From Candidatus Saccharimonadota bacterium (GTDB lineage Bacteria; Patescibacteriota; Saccharimonadia; Saccharimonadales; Saccharimonadaceae), in contig JAFQXL010000004.1 in assembly GCA_017406985.1 (NCBI GenBank), positions 185,708 through 249,707 on the forward strand: 64,000 nt of DNA. Direction: 5' to 3'. Position 1 is the stretch's first letter, and each line of letters starts with the position of its first letter. Position numbers and translations under genes: made by a program. Below are positions 1 to 11,620 of this stretch, one piece after another. The notes beneath the pieces are model-generated. The model made no database searches. It saw only the letters and a program-made list of their open reading frames with translations, and was not told the DNA's origin.

Positions 1-72
1 TTTTTCGGACTTTTTTAAAGATTTTTTAATAATTTTAGGGGCCGTTTTCCACAGAGAGGGGGGGGAGGTAAT

Positions 73-91
73 AAATTTGCTTCGCAAATTT
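73..91. repeat. 8-bp inverted repeat, loop TTC
   Basis: AAATTTGC and GCAAATTT face each other across a 3-base loop. It lies downstream of the solute-binding protein gene, past a second stronger hairpin. It may be a transcription stop signal, but there is no clear T-run. Confidence 0.4.
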
Positions 92-112
92 CTTTCCGCC
101 GGGCGTCGCGTC

Positions 113-142
113 GCGAGTGAAAAAGCAAGCTTTTTCGTTCGC
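113..142 (-). terminator. Probable terminator hairpin after the solute-binding protein gene
   Basis: GAAAAAGC and GCTTTTTC pair across two bases at 119-136, and the stem extends outward through GCGAG/TTCGC with one mismatch. On the minus strand it starts about 20 bases after the stop codon of the gene ending at 165. The T-rich arm on the minus strand suits an intrinsic terminator. Confidence 0.55.
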
Positions 143-164
143 TCCGCTCCTACGGCGGTACAGC

Positions 165-1904
165 CTATGGCGTTCTATTTTTACTAATTGGCTCGATTCC
201 CCAGCGTTTCACGTCAATAAAGCGCTCGAGCGGGGTAACGAGTTTATTCTCCGAGCTAAAACTCCTAACATTTTTATTTACGAAGTAATTATAATTTGTC
301 TGATAGATTCCGAGTGCAGGGACGTCTTCGACGAAGTATTTTAAGAAGTTCTCATATTTTCGTTCGCGGAGCGTTTCGTTCATCGTGCTTCTCGCGGAAA
401 GAACGAGGTCGGAGACGACGGCGCTTCGATAGTTCGATAAGTTATGTCCGTTTCCGTTCGCCTCGGTAGAATGAAAATAAGCGAAGAGATCCGGATCGGC
501 GCCAAGCCCGATTTCATAAACTAGAATATCATAAGCGCGCTGAGTCAAGACGTTAAAGAGAAAATCCTGATTAGAATCATAAGAATTAACAGTTACGGAG
601 AGTCCGAGCGAGCGGATTTCTTCGGCGAGCTTTTCTGAAACTTCCGGAAGGAAGCTCGACTTAACGGTTACGATATTAATTCCCCGCTTTTTTAATTCCG
701 GATCATTATCTAAAATATCTTTAATCGATTTTTTCGCGGTATTCGTATCAAGAATCGGCAGACTCGGGACGTTTTCGAGAGACATCTGTGTCTCGGTAAT
801 CGGGAAGTCGAGGGCGTGTTCCCCATTTAAGACGCTTCGGACATTTTCCATATTAATTCCCTGCTGAAGCGCTTTTCGAAGTTTTTTATCGTTAATCGAT
901 TCGACATTAAAGAAAGCGAAGACACCATAATTTAAAGAACTCTGTTTTTCGGTAATATTAGCCGAAGTAACCTGTTTCGCGTCGCTTCCAGAGAGGGCGC
1001 CAGAGGCAGTAATCGTTCCGTTATTTAAAGCAGAGATAATATCGGAAGTTTTTGTAAAGGCATGGACAACGAAACTATCAATTAGAGGTCGCCCCTCGAA
1101 ATAATGTTCGTTCGCAGTTAAATAAACGGTTTTTTCGCCGAGATTCCCGATAGTCTGGGTTGCGTTATAAGAGAAGGCACCCGAGCCGACCGGCTTTAGA
1201 GAGAAAGAATGTTCTAGAATTAGCTCTGGAGCAACATCGCCTAAAATGTGTTTCGGAAGAATCGGGAAGTCGAGAGCAGATTCAAAATAGGCGTTCGCGG
1301 TCGAGAGAGTAAAAACTAGAGATTTTTCAGACGTTTCTTCAACTTTTACGCCAGAAAGATTACTCGAGTAGCTACTATTTAGGAGCGGGTTTTTAATTAA
1401 ATTAACAGTAAAGAGGACATCTTCATTCGTTAAAGGCTCTCCGTCAGACCACTTCAAGTTTTCGCGAAGTTTAACGTTCCAGTTTTTTCCGGAATCGTCA
1501 ACGGTAATACTCTTCGCGAGAGCGAGGCCGGAATGTCCAGAATAGTCAGGAGAAGAAAGACTAGAAAACATTAAACGACTCAAAGTTTTTTCAGAGTTAG
1601 AGTCTGCGAAAAGCGGATTTAGAGTGTCGATTTCGCCGAGCGTCCCCTCGATATAAGTTCCACCCTCTTTATAAGTTTCGGTCGCATAAGACTCGGAATA
1701 CCAGTAGGCCTGAGTTAGACTTAAGAAAATAATCGCAAGAACGAGGAGCGACCATTCGAGGATTAAAAGACGAACCTGACGGATATGAGAAAAACGATCG
1801 ATTACGTTTTCTTGGACGTGTTCAATCGTGTCTTCGCCGGCTTTTTTCGAAAGAAAAGTCAGTTTTTTAGTTAATTTAGTCCCACTCCCTAGCTTCTTCT
1901 TCAT
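165..1904 (-). CDS. Membrane-anchored peptide-type ABC solute-binding protein (SBP family 5)
   Basis: This 579-residue protein resembles family 5 extracellular solute-binding proteins, which capture peptides for ABC importers. The family-like motif LKWSDGEPLTNEDVLFT is visible near residue 150, along with the usual two-lobe body. Instead of a lipoprotein signal it has a basic cytoplasmic stretch of about 45 residues and then one membrane helix near residues 47-67, so the binding domain should be anchored outside the cell. Its start lies 2 bases after the secG stop, and a GGAG sequence overlaps that stop, so the two genes are probably co-translated. No ABC permease or ATPase gene lies in this window. 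Substrate and partner are unknown. Confidence 0.85.
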   Translation of the reverse strand: MKKKLGSGTKLTKKLTFLSKKAGEDTIEHVQENVIDRFSHIRQVRLLILEWSLLVLAIIFLSLTQAYWYSESYATETYKEGGTYIEGTLGEIDTLNPLFADSNSEKTLSRLMFSSLSSPDYSGHSGLALAKSITVDDSGKNWNVKLRENLKWSDGEPLTNEDVLFTVNLIKNPLLNSSYSSNLSGVKVEETSEKSLVFTLSTANAYFESALDFPILPKHILGDVAPELILEHSFSLKPVGSGAFSYNATQTIGNLGEKTVYLTANEHYFEGRPLIDSFVVHAFTKTSDIISALNNGTITASGALSGSDAKQVTSANITEKQSSLNYGVFAFFNVESINDKKLRKALQQGINMENVRSVLNGEHALDFPITETQMSLENVPSLPILDTNTAKKSIKDILDNDPELKKRGINIVTVKSSFLPEVSEKLAEEIRSLGLSVTVNSYDSNQDFLFNVLTQRAYDILVYEIGLGADPDLFAYFHSTEANGNGHNLSNYRSAVVSDLVLSARSTMNETLRERKYENFLKYFVEDVPALGIYQTNYNYFVNKNVRSFSSENKLVTPLERFIDVKRWGIEPISKNRTP

Positions 1905-1906
1905 TT

Positions 1907-2134
1907 TTACTCCGGAATTAAGAGAAGCCCCAGAATAGAGAGGACGAAGATTAAGACGAAGATAATCGTCGCGTTAAAGAGAGATTTATCGAGACCACGA
2001 CGAGTCGTATAAAGTTCGCCGTTCGCGCCGAAGCCCGCACCGAGCGAAGCGCCGCGCTGTTGCAATAAGATTAAAAGAATACTCAAAATCGCCGAGATAA
2101 CGGTCGCAGTTTCTAAAATATTTCCCAAATTCAT
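1907..2134 (-). CDS. secG: SecG, protein translocase subunit
   Basis: This 75-residue protein has the SecG layout. A first hydrophobic helix is followed by LLILLQQRGASLGAGFG, and a second helix closes the chain. SecG assists the SecYE channel in protein export. A longer reading frame runs upstream to 2185, but the ATG at 2134 fits best: a TAGACA-17-TATAAT promoter ends only 6 bases before it, and the longer start would lie inside that promoter and overlap the preceding gene. The solute-binding protein gene follows after 2 bases. Confidence 0.9.
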   Translation of the reverse strand: MNLGNILETATVISAILSILLILLQQRGASLGAGFGANGELYTTRRGLDKSLFNATIIFVLIFVLSILGLLLIPE

Positions 2135-2140
2135 ATCTTT

Positions 2141-2169
2141 ATTATAGCGGATTAAACGGTTTATGTCTA
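2141..2169 (-). promoter_or_regulatory. secG promoter, leaderless type
   Basis: A -35 box TAGACA (2164-2169), a 17-base spacer and a perfect TATAAT (2141-2146) lie upstream of secG. Only six bases, AAAGAT, separate the -10 box from ATG, so the transcript should begin at or next to the start codon. Confidence 0.7.
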
Positions 2170-2171
2170 GA

Positions 2172-2546
2172 CTAATTCGCCTCATTTGTCGGGACGAGAA
2201 GGTTCATTATACCGTTTATAACCGACATTAAAATTGTTCCGGCGACCGCTCCCCAAAAATCGATTTTTACGCCTGGAAGAATCCAGAAAGTAAGCGCCAT
2301 CATAGCGATATTGATTAAAATTGTAAAAATACCCATACTAAAGATAATTAAGGGGAGACTTAAAACGGTCGCAAGAGGTCGAACGACCGAGTTTACGAGC
2401 GAGAATACAAGACCGGCGACGACATAAAGCCAAAAACCGCCCGTAACTCCCGGTTCAATTTCGCCGAACCAGTTAATTATAAGCCACATTCCGCTCGTCG
2501 AGATTAACCAACGGAAAATAAAAACGAGAATCTGTTGTTTTATCAT
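2172..2546 (-). CDS. Four-helix membrane protein, phage holin IV superfamily type
   Basis: This 124-residue protein has four predicted membrane helices and the family pattern of a short loop with SLVNSVVRPLATVLSLPL followed by a long hydrophobic hairpin. It matches the PF04020-type family, named after a phage holin but widespread as an ordinary chromosomal membrane protein of unknown function. Nothing phage-like surrounds it. It sits between uvrC and secG. The start at 2546 is supported by an extended -10 box TGATACAAT ending 9 bases upstream, with no Shine-Dalgarno sequence. Confidence 0.75.
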   Translation of the reverse strand: MIKQQILVFIFRWLISTSGMWLIINWFGEIEPGVTGGFWLYVVAGLVFSLVNSVVRPLATVLSLPLIIFSMGIFTILINIAMMALTFWILPGVKIDFWGAVAGTILMSVINGIMNLLVPTNEAN

Positions 2547-2553
2547 AACCGTT

Positions 2554-3822
2554 TTATTGTATCATTTTTTTACGTTTTAGTAAACGGTGATAAGAGATAG
2601 CGAAACGATGAGCCTCTTCGTCGATTCGAGCGATTAGTTTCGCGACATGAGAATCCGGGCTAATTTCGATTTCTTCGTAGCCCTCGCATTCGGCCGGAAC
2701 GACGATATTAACTCGCGCGTTTTTATTATGGTCGCCGGATTTATTCCGTCCGATTACGGAAATATTCGCCTTATTACAGAGGTCGAGAACGGCGTTAACC
2801 TGATTTATCCCACCATCTAAAATAATTAAATCAGGATATTCCCATTCCGTATGTCTTAAACGACGCTCGAGAACTTCTTTTAAACTCTCCGTATCGTTAT
2901 TTTGTTGTTTTCTTAATTTAAACTTTCGGTATTCCGCGCGGTCGCTTGCGCCGTTAATAAAGACAACCATAGAGCCGACAACCTCTTCGCCGGACTGGTG
3001 AGAAATATCATAACCCTCGATTCTCTTCGGCGGATTTTCGAGATTTAAAAGATTTTTTAGCTGTTTTAAAGCCTGATCGTTCGAGATGTCGAGAAACTCC
3101 TTGTTCGAAAAAACAATTTTCTTTTTTAATTCTTGAAGTCCGAAAAGCTGATTTCGATATTTCGCAGCCTCTTCGAAATCTCCAGTTTTCGCCGCTTCTT
3201 TCATTTGTTTTTCAAGGTCTATTAAGAGTTCTTTTCGCTTTCCGTTCAGATATTTTATCAGTTTTCTTAAATCTTTTTTATATTCTTTCGGGGTAGATTT
3301 TCCAATTTCAATCCCAGGAGTTAAACCTAAATCCGTATCGAGAGTTTTCTTTCCGTCGTAAGGCTTAATATAATACGGGAAAACTTTTCGGAGAATCCTT
3401 AAAGCGTCGGCGACGGTTCTTTTTGCGTAAAACGGGCCGATATATTCCGCGTCGTCGCCCTCGGGGATTCGCGTCATAGAAACATAAGGGATTTCCGACT
3501 TCATATCAATTCGAACATAGCTAACGGTTTTATCGTCTCTTAAGAGAATATTCCATTTCGGCTTATAGCGCTTAATCATTTCCGACTCTAAAAAGAGTGC
3601 GTCCATCTCGGTATCAACGACGATCCAGTCGGTCACGGCGATTTCTTTAACGAGAGCTTCGGTTTTTATGTCTTTTTCGCTTTTCTGAAAATATTGTCTA
3701 ACGCGATTTTTAAGTACCGCCGCTTTTCCAACATAAATAATCTCGCCTTGTTTATTTTTATGAAAATAGACACCAGGGGAGCTAGGTAGAGTCTTTAACT
3801 TATCCTTTAGTTCTTCATTCAT
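2554..3822 (-). CDS. uvrC: UvrC, excinuclease ABC subunit C, short form lacking the HhH tail
   Basis: UvrC makes both incisions in nucleotide excision repair. The N-terminal GIY-YIG nuclease is clear (PSSPGVYFHK, IIYVGKA), followed by a UVR motif near residue 210 (MKEAAKTGDFEEAAKYRNQL) that would bind UvrB. The RNase H-like nuclease domain has its acidic residues in YDISH, LILDGG and DEEAHRFA. The protein stops at 422 residues just after AHRFAISYHRLLKRKK. Classical UvrC is about 600 residues and ends with two helix-hairpin-helix motifs, which are absent here. The start is set by an extended -10 box 8 bases upstream. UvrB is encoded at 55829-57793; no UvrA is in the window. Confidence 0.93.
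   Translation of the reverse strand: MNEELKDKLKTLPSSPGVYFHKNKQGEIIYVGKAAVLKNRVRQYFQKSEKDIKTEALVKEIAVTDWIVVDTEMDALFLESEMIKRYKPKWNILLRDDKTVSYVRIDMKSEIPYVSMTRIPEGDDAEYIGPFYAKRTVADALRILRKVFPYYIKPYDGKKTLDTDLGLTPGIEIGKSTPKEYKKDLRKLIKYLNGKRKELLIDLEKQMKEAAKTGDFEEAAKYRNQLFGLQELKKKIVFSNKEFLDISNDQALKQLKNLLNLENPPKRIEGYDISHQSGEEVVGSMVVFINGASDRAEYRKFKLRKQQNNDTESLKEVLERRLRHTEWEYPDLIILDGGINQVNAVLDLCNKANISVIGRNKSGDHNKNARVNIVVPAECEGYEEIEISPDSHVAKLIARIDEEAHRFAISYHRLLKRKKMIQ
2556..2564 (-). promoter_or_regulatory. Extended -10 (TGA-TACAAT) for the 4-TM protein gene
   Basis: The box overlaps the last codons and the stop of uvrC and ends 9 bases before the ATG at 2546. The transcript would have almost no leader. 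Confidence 0.5.
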
Positions 3823-3830
3823 CTGATAAT

Positions 3831-3839
3831 ATTATATCA
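3831..3839 (-). promoter_or_regulatory. uvrC extended -10 (TGA-TATAAT), leaderless type
   Basis: TATAAT occupies 3831-3836 and ends 8 bases before the uvrC ATG. The TGA directly in front of it (3837-3839) is the stop codon of the upstream gene, so one triplet serves as stop codon and as the TGn promoter element. Confidence 0.65.
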
Positions 3840-5297
3840 GATATTGACGTTTGGTTGGACTTCGTAGTTCTGAACTAAGTGGTAGTCTTTATCACAATAG
3901 AAGCTAAAATATCTCGGATATACTTTTTCGATATACTTACACTCTGCGGTTTTTTGAAGTTCCGTAATTTCTTTTACGACCGTTTCATAGAGAGTCGTAA
4001 CTGACTTTGCGTTTTCTGGAGCTTTTACAGTATCTTTCTGTTTACCGAAGGTAAAGTCGAGTTTTCCGCTATAAGAACTGTCGTCTTTTTCAACATAAAC
4101 TCCAGTTAGCTCGTGACTGAAGAGAAAGCCATTAACCGTAACAACAATGTCCGGGATATTTTCTAGTGTCTTCTCAACATCTGCTTTTGTTACCTTCTTT
4201 ACTTCATAGCTCGTCGAGACGCCAGAAATTCCGTTCGCTTTTTCGAGACATTTATTGATTCCGAGACTATCGAGTTCAGTTGTCATTTCATTCGTAAAGT
4301 CCGCCAGCTTCTCCGCATCAAACGTCACATTATATGGCGTCCCTTTTCCAGAGAAAGTTTTTCCGCCCTTATAATTATCAAGTTTTATAAAGGCATTTTT
4401 CTGATAAATTTCGACGTATTTATTAGTGTTATTCTGGAGTTTCGAGAAGGCATCAGTAACACAAGAATAGGTTTCTTTCATTTTCGTTCTATCGCTTGTG
4501 CTAACCTCTTTAATCTCGTCGACTAGCTCCGGAACGGAAATCTTCCACCAATTCCCCTCGACTTCGCCAACGACCGAATCAAATAACTCTTCATAGAGAT
4601 CAGCATAAAATTCATCTTGAGTTTCAGAAATCATATCGACAACTTGATTCGAGAGATCTTTTAACCCGCTAACCGAAATATAAACCGTGTAATCTTTAAT
4701 GATAACTGTGCCAAGAGAAATTTTATACTCTTTACCGTCATAAGTAACGTTCAGGTTCGCAGTCGCGTTAGACTCGGCAGATTCGTTCGTATCCGAAGAC
4801 AGAGTAATCGAGACCTTTTCGAGCGGGTTTTTCACAGAGCGACAATTCATCGTCTTTATTTGATACTCAGAACAGTTTGTACCGCTGTCTGTGCTAGACT
4901 TTAGAGTTAAATCAAAAGTGCCGTTTATATTATGCGCGTTCGTGTTGAAAAATCCAGAGATAGCCGAGAGAGCAATATTTTCTGGAGTATTCGTAACAGC
5001 GTAGGCTACTCCAACACCGGCTCCGGCGAGGACTAGGGCGCCGGCGGTTAACCCGATTATTAGACCTTTTTTAGATTTCTTTTTAACTTCTGGTTCTATT
5101 ACTTCCTCTGCAACGGGAGCTACTGGCGCTACAGGAGATACTGGAGCTACCTGTGGTTCAGTCGGATTTTCGATAGGAGCTTCGGCGACCGGCGTTTCGA
5201 CGGGTTTGTTGACCTCTGTTTCTGCCGTAAGCTCTTCTGTAGCTTCGGTTAGTTCCTTAATAGCTTCGTCTTCAAGATTTTTCTTATCTTCGTCCAT
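3837..5297 (-). CDS. Exported single-pass membrane protein of unknown function
   Basis: This protein of 486 residues has an acidic, proline- and valine-rich cytoplasmic tail of about 85 residues, a lysine patch (KKKSKKG), one glycine/alanine-rich membrane helix and a long exported domain. The exported part holds at least seven cysteines, several in pairs (NCSEYQIKTMNC, AECKYIEK, FYCDK), so disulfides are plausible. I do not recognise a named family. The chosen start at 5297 has AAAGGAG upstream overlapping the enolase stop; the longer frame to 5336 would run into the eno gene. It is probably co-transcribed with eno. Confidence 0.75.
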   Translation of the reverse strand: MDEDKKNLEDEAIKELTEATEELTAETEVNKPVETPVAEAPIENPTEPQVAPVSPVAPVAPVAEEVIEPEVKKKSKKGLIIGLTAGALVLAGAGVGVAYAVTNTPENIALSAISGFFNTNAHNINGTFDLTLKSSTDSGTNCSEYQIKTMNCRSVKNPLEKVSITLSSDTNESAESNATANLNVTYDGKEYKISLGTVIIKDYTVYISVSGLKDLSNQVVDMISETQDEFYADLYEELFDSVVGEVEGNWWKISVPELVDEIKEVSTSDRTKMKETYSCVTDAFSKLQNNTNKYVEIYQKNAFIKLDNYKGGKTFSGKGTPYNVTFDAEKLADFTNEMTTELDSLGINKCLEKANGISGVSTSYEVKKVTKADVEKTLENIPDIVVTVNGFLFSHELTGVYVEKDDSSYSGKLDFTFGKQKDTVKAPENAKSVTTLYETVVKEITELQKTAECKYIEKVYPRYFSFYCDKDYHLVQNYEVQPNVNI

Positions 5298-5307
5298 TTT
5301 CTCTCCT

Positions 5308-6597
5308 TTATTTCTTAAATGGATTAGCGAGACCAAGTGTCGAGTTTCCCTCGGCGATACGCATTAGTTCGTTATATTTAGCGATTCTTTCGCTTCTTGA
5401 AAGCGAACCAGTTTTAATCTGCCCAGTACCAAGACCGACGGCGAGATGGGCGATTGAGTTATCTTCGGATTCGCCAGAACGATGAGACATGACAGTTGTA
5501 AAGCCAGCTTTTTTCGCGGTCACGACTGCGTCGATGGTTTCCGAAAGAGTTCCGATTTGGTTCGGCTTAATTAAGATACTATTTCCAGCTTTTTCTTTAA
5601 TGCCTTTTTCAAGGAGTTTCGTATTTGTAACGAAGAGGTCGTCGCCGACAAGTTGCAAACGATTTCCAAGACGAGCGGTTAAGTTTTGCCATCCCGCCCA
5701 GTCCGATTCAGAAAGTCCGTCTTCAATCGAAACGACCGGATAGTTTTCCAAAATCCAAGTGTACCAGTTAATTAAATCTTCGCTCGATTTCCAGTCGCCA
5801 TTGGTTTTAAGGACGTAGTGGTCATTATCATAAAATTCGGAGCTAGCAATATCCATCGCAATCGAGATGTCGTCGCCCGGGCGGTAACCAGCTTCGAGAA
5901 TTGCTTGACGGATACATTCAAGCGGCTCGTTATTTCCCTCGCGGACTTTCGGAGCATAACCACCTTCGTCGCCAACCGTTGTCGGATAACCTCTGTTCTT
6001 TAAGACGGTTTTTAGCGCGTGAAAAACTTCCGCGCCCATCCGAATTGCGTCGTTAATATTTTCGGCGCCGTTCGGGATAATCATATATTCCTGAAAATCG
6101 GTCGACCAGTCGGCATGGGCACCGCCGTTCATTACATTCATCATGGGCATCGGAAGAGACATTTCGTCTTCAGTTCCGGCGAGTTTCGCAACATATTCAT
6201 AAAAATGAAGATTATTTGCTTTTGCCATCGCTTTCGCGGTCGCCATAGAAACGGCGAGAATTGCGTTCGCGCCGAGGTTCGACTTATTCTCGGTTCCGTC
6301 GAGCTCAATCATGAGTTTATCGACATTTTTCTGCTCCGCCGAATTTCCGACAAGAACGTCGCGAATTTTTGAATTTACATTCCAGACGGCTTTCAAAACA
6401 CCCTTGCCGTTATAAAAAGCAGGGTCGCCGTCTCGGAGTTCAAGCGCCTCGCCAGCGCCAGTACTCGCGCCGCTCGGAACGATTGCCCTCCCAACGTGGC
6501 CGCTCGAGAGAAAAACATCGGCTTCCACGGTCGGATTTCCTCGACTATCTAAAATTTGTCGAGCCTTGATCCCGTTAATCGTTAACTCTTTTTCCAT
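5308..6597 (-). CDS. eno: Enolase
   Basis: Enolase converts 2-phosphoglycerate to phosphoenolpyruvate in glycolysis. The 429-residue length is normal. The N-terminal segment [17 protein letters not shown], the loop [16 protein letters not shown], and the signature [17 protein letters not shown] followed by [11 protein letters not shown] are all present, so the enzyme should be active. The start is fixed by a TGT-TAAAAT -10 box 8 bases upstream and no Shine-Dalgarno sequence. With LDH and acetate kinase elsewhere in the window it fits fermentative sugar use. Confidence 0.97.
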   Translation of the reverse strand: MEKELTINGIKARQILDSRGNPTVEADVFLSSGHVGRAIVPSGASTGAGEALELRDGDPAFYNGKGVLKAVWNVNSKIRDVLVGNSAEQKNVDKLMIELDGTENKSNLGANAILAVSMATAKAMAKANNLHFYEYVAKLAGTEDEMSLPMPMMNVMNGGAHADWSTDFQEYMIIPNGAENINDAIRMGAEVFHALKTVLKNRGYPTTVGDEGGYAPKVREGNNEPLECIRQAILEAGYRPGDDISIAMDIASSEFYDNDHYVLKTNGDWKSSEDLINWYTWILENYPVVSIEDGLSESDWAGWQNLTARLGNRLQLVGDDLFVTNTKLLEKGIKEKAGNSILIKPNQIGTLSETIDAVVTAKKAGFTTVMSHRSGESEDNSIAHLAVGLGTGQIKTGSLSRSERIAKYNELMRIAEGNSTLGLANPFKK

Positions 6598-6605
6598 ATA
6601 ATTTT

Positions 6606-6614
6606 ATTTTAACA
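6606..6614 (-). promoter_or_regulatory. eno extended -10 (TGT-TAAAAT), leaderless type
   Basis: The TAAAAT hexamer at 6606-6611 preceded by TGT ends 8 bases before the eno ATG. No ribosome binding site can fit in between. Confidence 0.6.
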
Positions 6615-6631
6615 AAAAGCTTATGGTTTTT

Positions 6632-9679
<3,048 letters not shown>

Positions 9680-9699
<20 letters not shown>

Positions 9700-10564
9700 T
9701 TTCAAGCCTTTCTATTCGGTCTTCAATCGGAGGGTGAGTCGAGAAGAGCTTCGTTAAAGTTCCCTTTTTCATTGGGTTATTTATATACATCGAGCTAGTC
9801 GCCGAGTTCTGACGCTTCATCGGGCGGCCGTGTTCGTCGAGCTTTTTAAGGGCAGAAATCATTCCCTCCGGATAACGAGTTAATTTTACGGCGGAGATGT
9901 CGGCGAGATATTCCCTTTCGCGAGAAACCGCAAGCTGAGCCAAGCTCGCAGCAATCGGCGCAAGAATCGAAGTAATTAAGATAATAATAAAGCCGACCGG
10001 AGAGCGATCTTCGTCATTTTTACCGCGACGGTCGCCATACCAGAGCATCCTTAGGCCTAAATCAGAAACAAAACCGATTAGACAAACAAGTCCGAAGACA
10101 ATCATAGAAACACGAATATCATAATTTTTAACGTGAGACATTTCATGCGCCATTACGGCGGTAAGCTCGTTATCGTCCATAATGTCGATTAAGCCAGTTG
10201 TCGCGGCAACGACAGCATGTTCCGGATCGCGACCGGTTGCAAAAGCGTTCGGCGCGGGATCGTCAATTATATAAACCTTCGGCATCGGTAAGCCAGCCGT
10301 AATCGAGAGGTTTTCAACCGCTTTATAGAGGCGAGGTGCGTCTTTTTTACTAACTTCTTTCGCGCCGGTCATAGCGACAGCGAGACTCGTAGCGGCGAAA
10401 TATTGAATTAGGGCATATATGCTTGCGACAGCTAATACATAAAAACTTATGGACCAATTGTCGAAAGCATAAGCAAAACCGCAGCCAATAAGCGCAATTA
10501 AAACCACAAATCCTATAATTAGGAAGACAGTATTACGTTTATTAGCTGCGATTTGTTTATACAT
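9680..10564 (-). CDS. htpX: HtpX-type M48 membrane zinc metalloprotease
   Basis: HtpX proteases degrade damaged membrane proteins. This 294-residue protein has two N-terminal membrane helices, the zinc motif HEMSH at about residues 140-144, two further helices and the third-ligand region SREREYLADISAVKLTRYP. The C-terminal part STHPPIEDRIERL is typical. It follows lemA by 5 bases; the lemA-htpX pair is a common bacterial arrangement. No Shine-Dalgarno sequence is visible, so translation may be coupled to lemA. Confidence 0.95.
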
Positions 10565-10569
10565 TTTAA

Positions 10570-11151
10570 TTATTTATCTTCAGAGAATTTAACTTCTGGA
10601 GCTTTCTCAATTCGCTTTGCTTCTTCTTCGTCTACTTCGTAATATTCACGTTTTTTGTAGTGTAAGAAGCTATTATTGATAATAACGGTCGGGAAAGTTT
10701 TAACTTTTGTATTAAAATCTTTAACGCCAGCGTTATAGAAACGACGAGCAGCCTGAATTTTATCTTCAGTATCCGAGAGCTCTTCGGTTAGCTGTTGGAA
10801 ATTTTTATCAGCTTTAAGCTCAGGATAAGACTCCGAAACAGCCATAATACGACTTAAAGCACCCATAAAGCTTTTATCAGCTTCAGCGGTATCTTTAACG
10901 CTTCGAGCGCCCATCATTTTCGCGCGAGCATCCGAAACCTGTTTTATCGCATCGTTTTCGTGTTTCGCGTAACCCTTAACCGTCTCAACAAGATTCGGGA
11001 TAAGGTCGGAACGACGCTTTAGCTGAACCGTAATGTCAGACCAAGCCTCTTCGACACGCTCATTAAGTTTTACTAATCCGTTATATGAAGCCCAAATCGC
11101 AAGTAGGATAATCACTACAATTGCTAGGACTACGATTAACCAAATTGGCAT
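10570..11151 (-). CDS. lemA: LemA family membrane-anchored coiled-coil protein
   Basis: This 193-residue protein has one N-terminal helix (residues 3-23) followed by the LemA signature YNGLVKLNERVEEAWSDI, then DLIPNLVETVKGYAKHE and the C-terminal half with FPTVIINNSFLHYKKREYYE. The molecular role of the family is not settled; genetically it pairs with htpX, as here. The start has AAGGAG at good distance, and an extended -10 (TGA-TAAAAT) lies about 23 bases upstream. It leads an operon with htpX, the membrane protein and ligA. Confidence 0.9.
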   Translation of the reverse strand: MPIWLIVVLAIVVIILLAIWASYNGLVKLNERVEEAWSDITVQLKRRSDLIPNLVETVKGYAKHENDAIKQVSDARAKMMGARSVKDTAEADKSFMGALSRIMAVSESYPELKADKNFQQLTEELSDTEDKIQAARRFYNAGVKDFNTKVKTFPTVIINNSFLHYKKREYYEVDEEEAKRIEKAPEVKFSEDK

Positions 11152-11174
11152 TTTGTCTCCTTATTTATAGCTCT

Positions 11175-11183
11175 ATTTTATCA
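11175..11183 (-). promoter_or_regulatory. lemA extended -10 (TGA-TAAAAT)
   Basis: The -10 box lies 23 bases before the lemA ATG, leaving a short leader that contains the AAGGAG ribosome binding site. It diverges from the tRNA-Gly promoter. Confidence 0.55.
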
Positions 11184-11214
11184 CACTTATGTATTTTTAG
11201 GAAATATTTTAGAC

Positions 11215-11243
11215 TTGAAATAAACGATAGTTTTTGTTATAAT
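11215..11243 (+). promoter_or_regulatory. tRNA-Gly promoter
   Basis: TTGAAA (11215-11220), a 17-base spacer and a perfect TATAAT (11238-11243) precede the tRNA by 14 bases. Confidence 0.75.
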
Positions 11244-11257
11244 TATTTTATCTTCTT

Positions 11258-11334
11258 GCGAATGTAGCTCAGTTGTTTAGAGCGCTTCCTTGCCAAGGAA
11301 GAGGTCGAGAGTTAGAGTCTCTTCATTCGCACCA
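11258..11334 (+). tRNA. tRNA-Gly(GCC) with unusual D and T loops
   Basis: The cloverleaf is complete: acceptor GCGAATG/CATTCGC, D stem GCTC/GAGC, anticodon stem CTTCC/GGAAG around TTGCCAA, T stem GAGAG/CTCTT and encoded CCA. The D loop reads AGTTGTTTA, so position 19 is U rather than G. The T loop reads TTAGAGT, so position 56 is A rather than C. The usual G19-C56 tertiary pair is thus replaced by U19-A56. Confidence 0.93.
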
Positions 11335-11364
11335 CATTATATTTCAAGATTATTGAAGCCATAA

Positions 11365-11396
11365 AAAGGCACACTAACCCCCCTTAGTGTGCCTTT
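11365..11396 (+). terminator. Strong hairpin after tRNA-Gly
   Basis: A perfect 13-bp stem (AAAGGCACACTAA with its complement) surrounds a loop of six C. It lies about 30 bases after the tRNA. The T-run is only three bases in the stem, with TTTTT a few bases further on. Confidence 0.7.
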
Positions 11397-11430
11397 AATG
11401 GTTTTTAATAGTCTTTAATAGTTCGCGGTG

Positions 11431-11459
11431 TTGTAAAATCTGAAGAAATATAGTAAAAT
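11431..11459 (+). promoter_or_regulatory. tRNA-Leu(TAA) promoter
   Basis: TTGTAA (11431-11436), 17 bases, then TAAAAT (11454-11459), ending 11 bases before the tRNA. Confidence 0.65.
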
Positions 11460-11470
11460 TATCTTATGGC

Positions 11471-11555
11471 GCCCGAGTGGCGGAATTGGTATACGCGTTC
11501 GACTTAAAATCGAATGGTGAAAACCATATGGGTTCAAGTCCCATCTCGGGCACCA
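11471..11555 (+). tRNA. tRNA-Leu(TAA)
   Basis: The acceptor stem GCCCGAG/CTCGGGC, anticodon stem TTCGA/TCGAA around CTTAAAA, a long variable arm and an encoded CCA end identify a leucine tRNA with anticodon UAA. The D loop carries the normal GG. Confidence 0.95.
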
Positions 11556-11567
11556 AAATTTGAATTG

Positions 11568-11593
11568 AAAACGCCTATCTTGGCGTTTTTTTT
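11568..11593. terminator. Bidirectional terminator between tRNA-Leu and tRNA-Cys
   Basis: AAAACGCC and GGCGTTTT pair across six bases, followed on the plus strand by further T residues (eight in a row). Both arms end in A/T runs, so it can stop the plus-strand tRNA-Leu and the minus-strand tRNA-Cys transcripts. Confidence 0.75.
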
Positions 11594-11620
11594 CGTGCTC
11601 GCTTTTTTCGGTCAAAAAAA

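Noticed and set aside
117-344. 75-residue plus-strand reading frame
   Set aside because: It overlaps the terminator hairpin and the end of the solute-binding protein gene on the other strand and has no start signals or recognisable protein.
2172-2546. Phage holin, hence prophage remnant
   Set aside because: The family name is historical; no other phage gene, att site or compositional break lies nearby.
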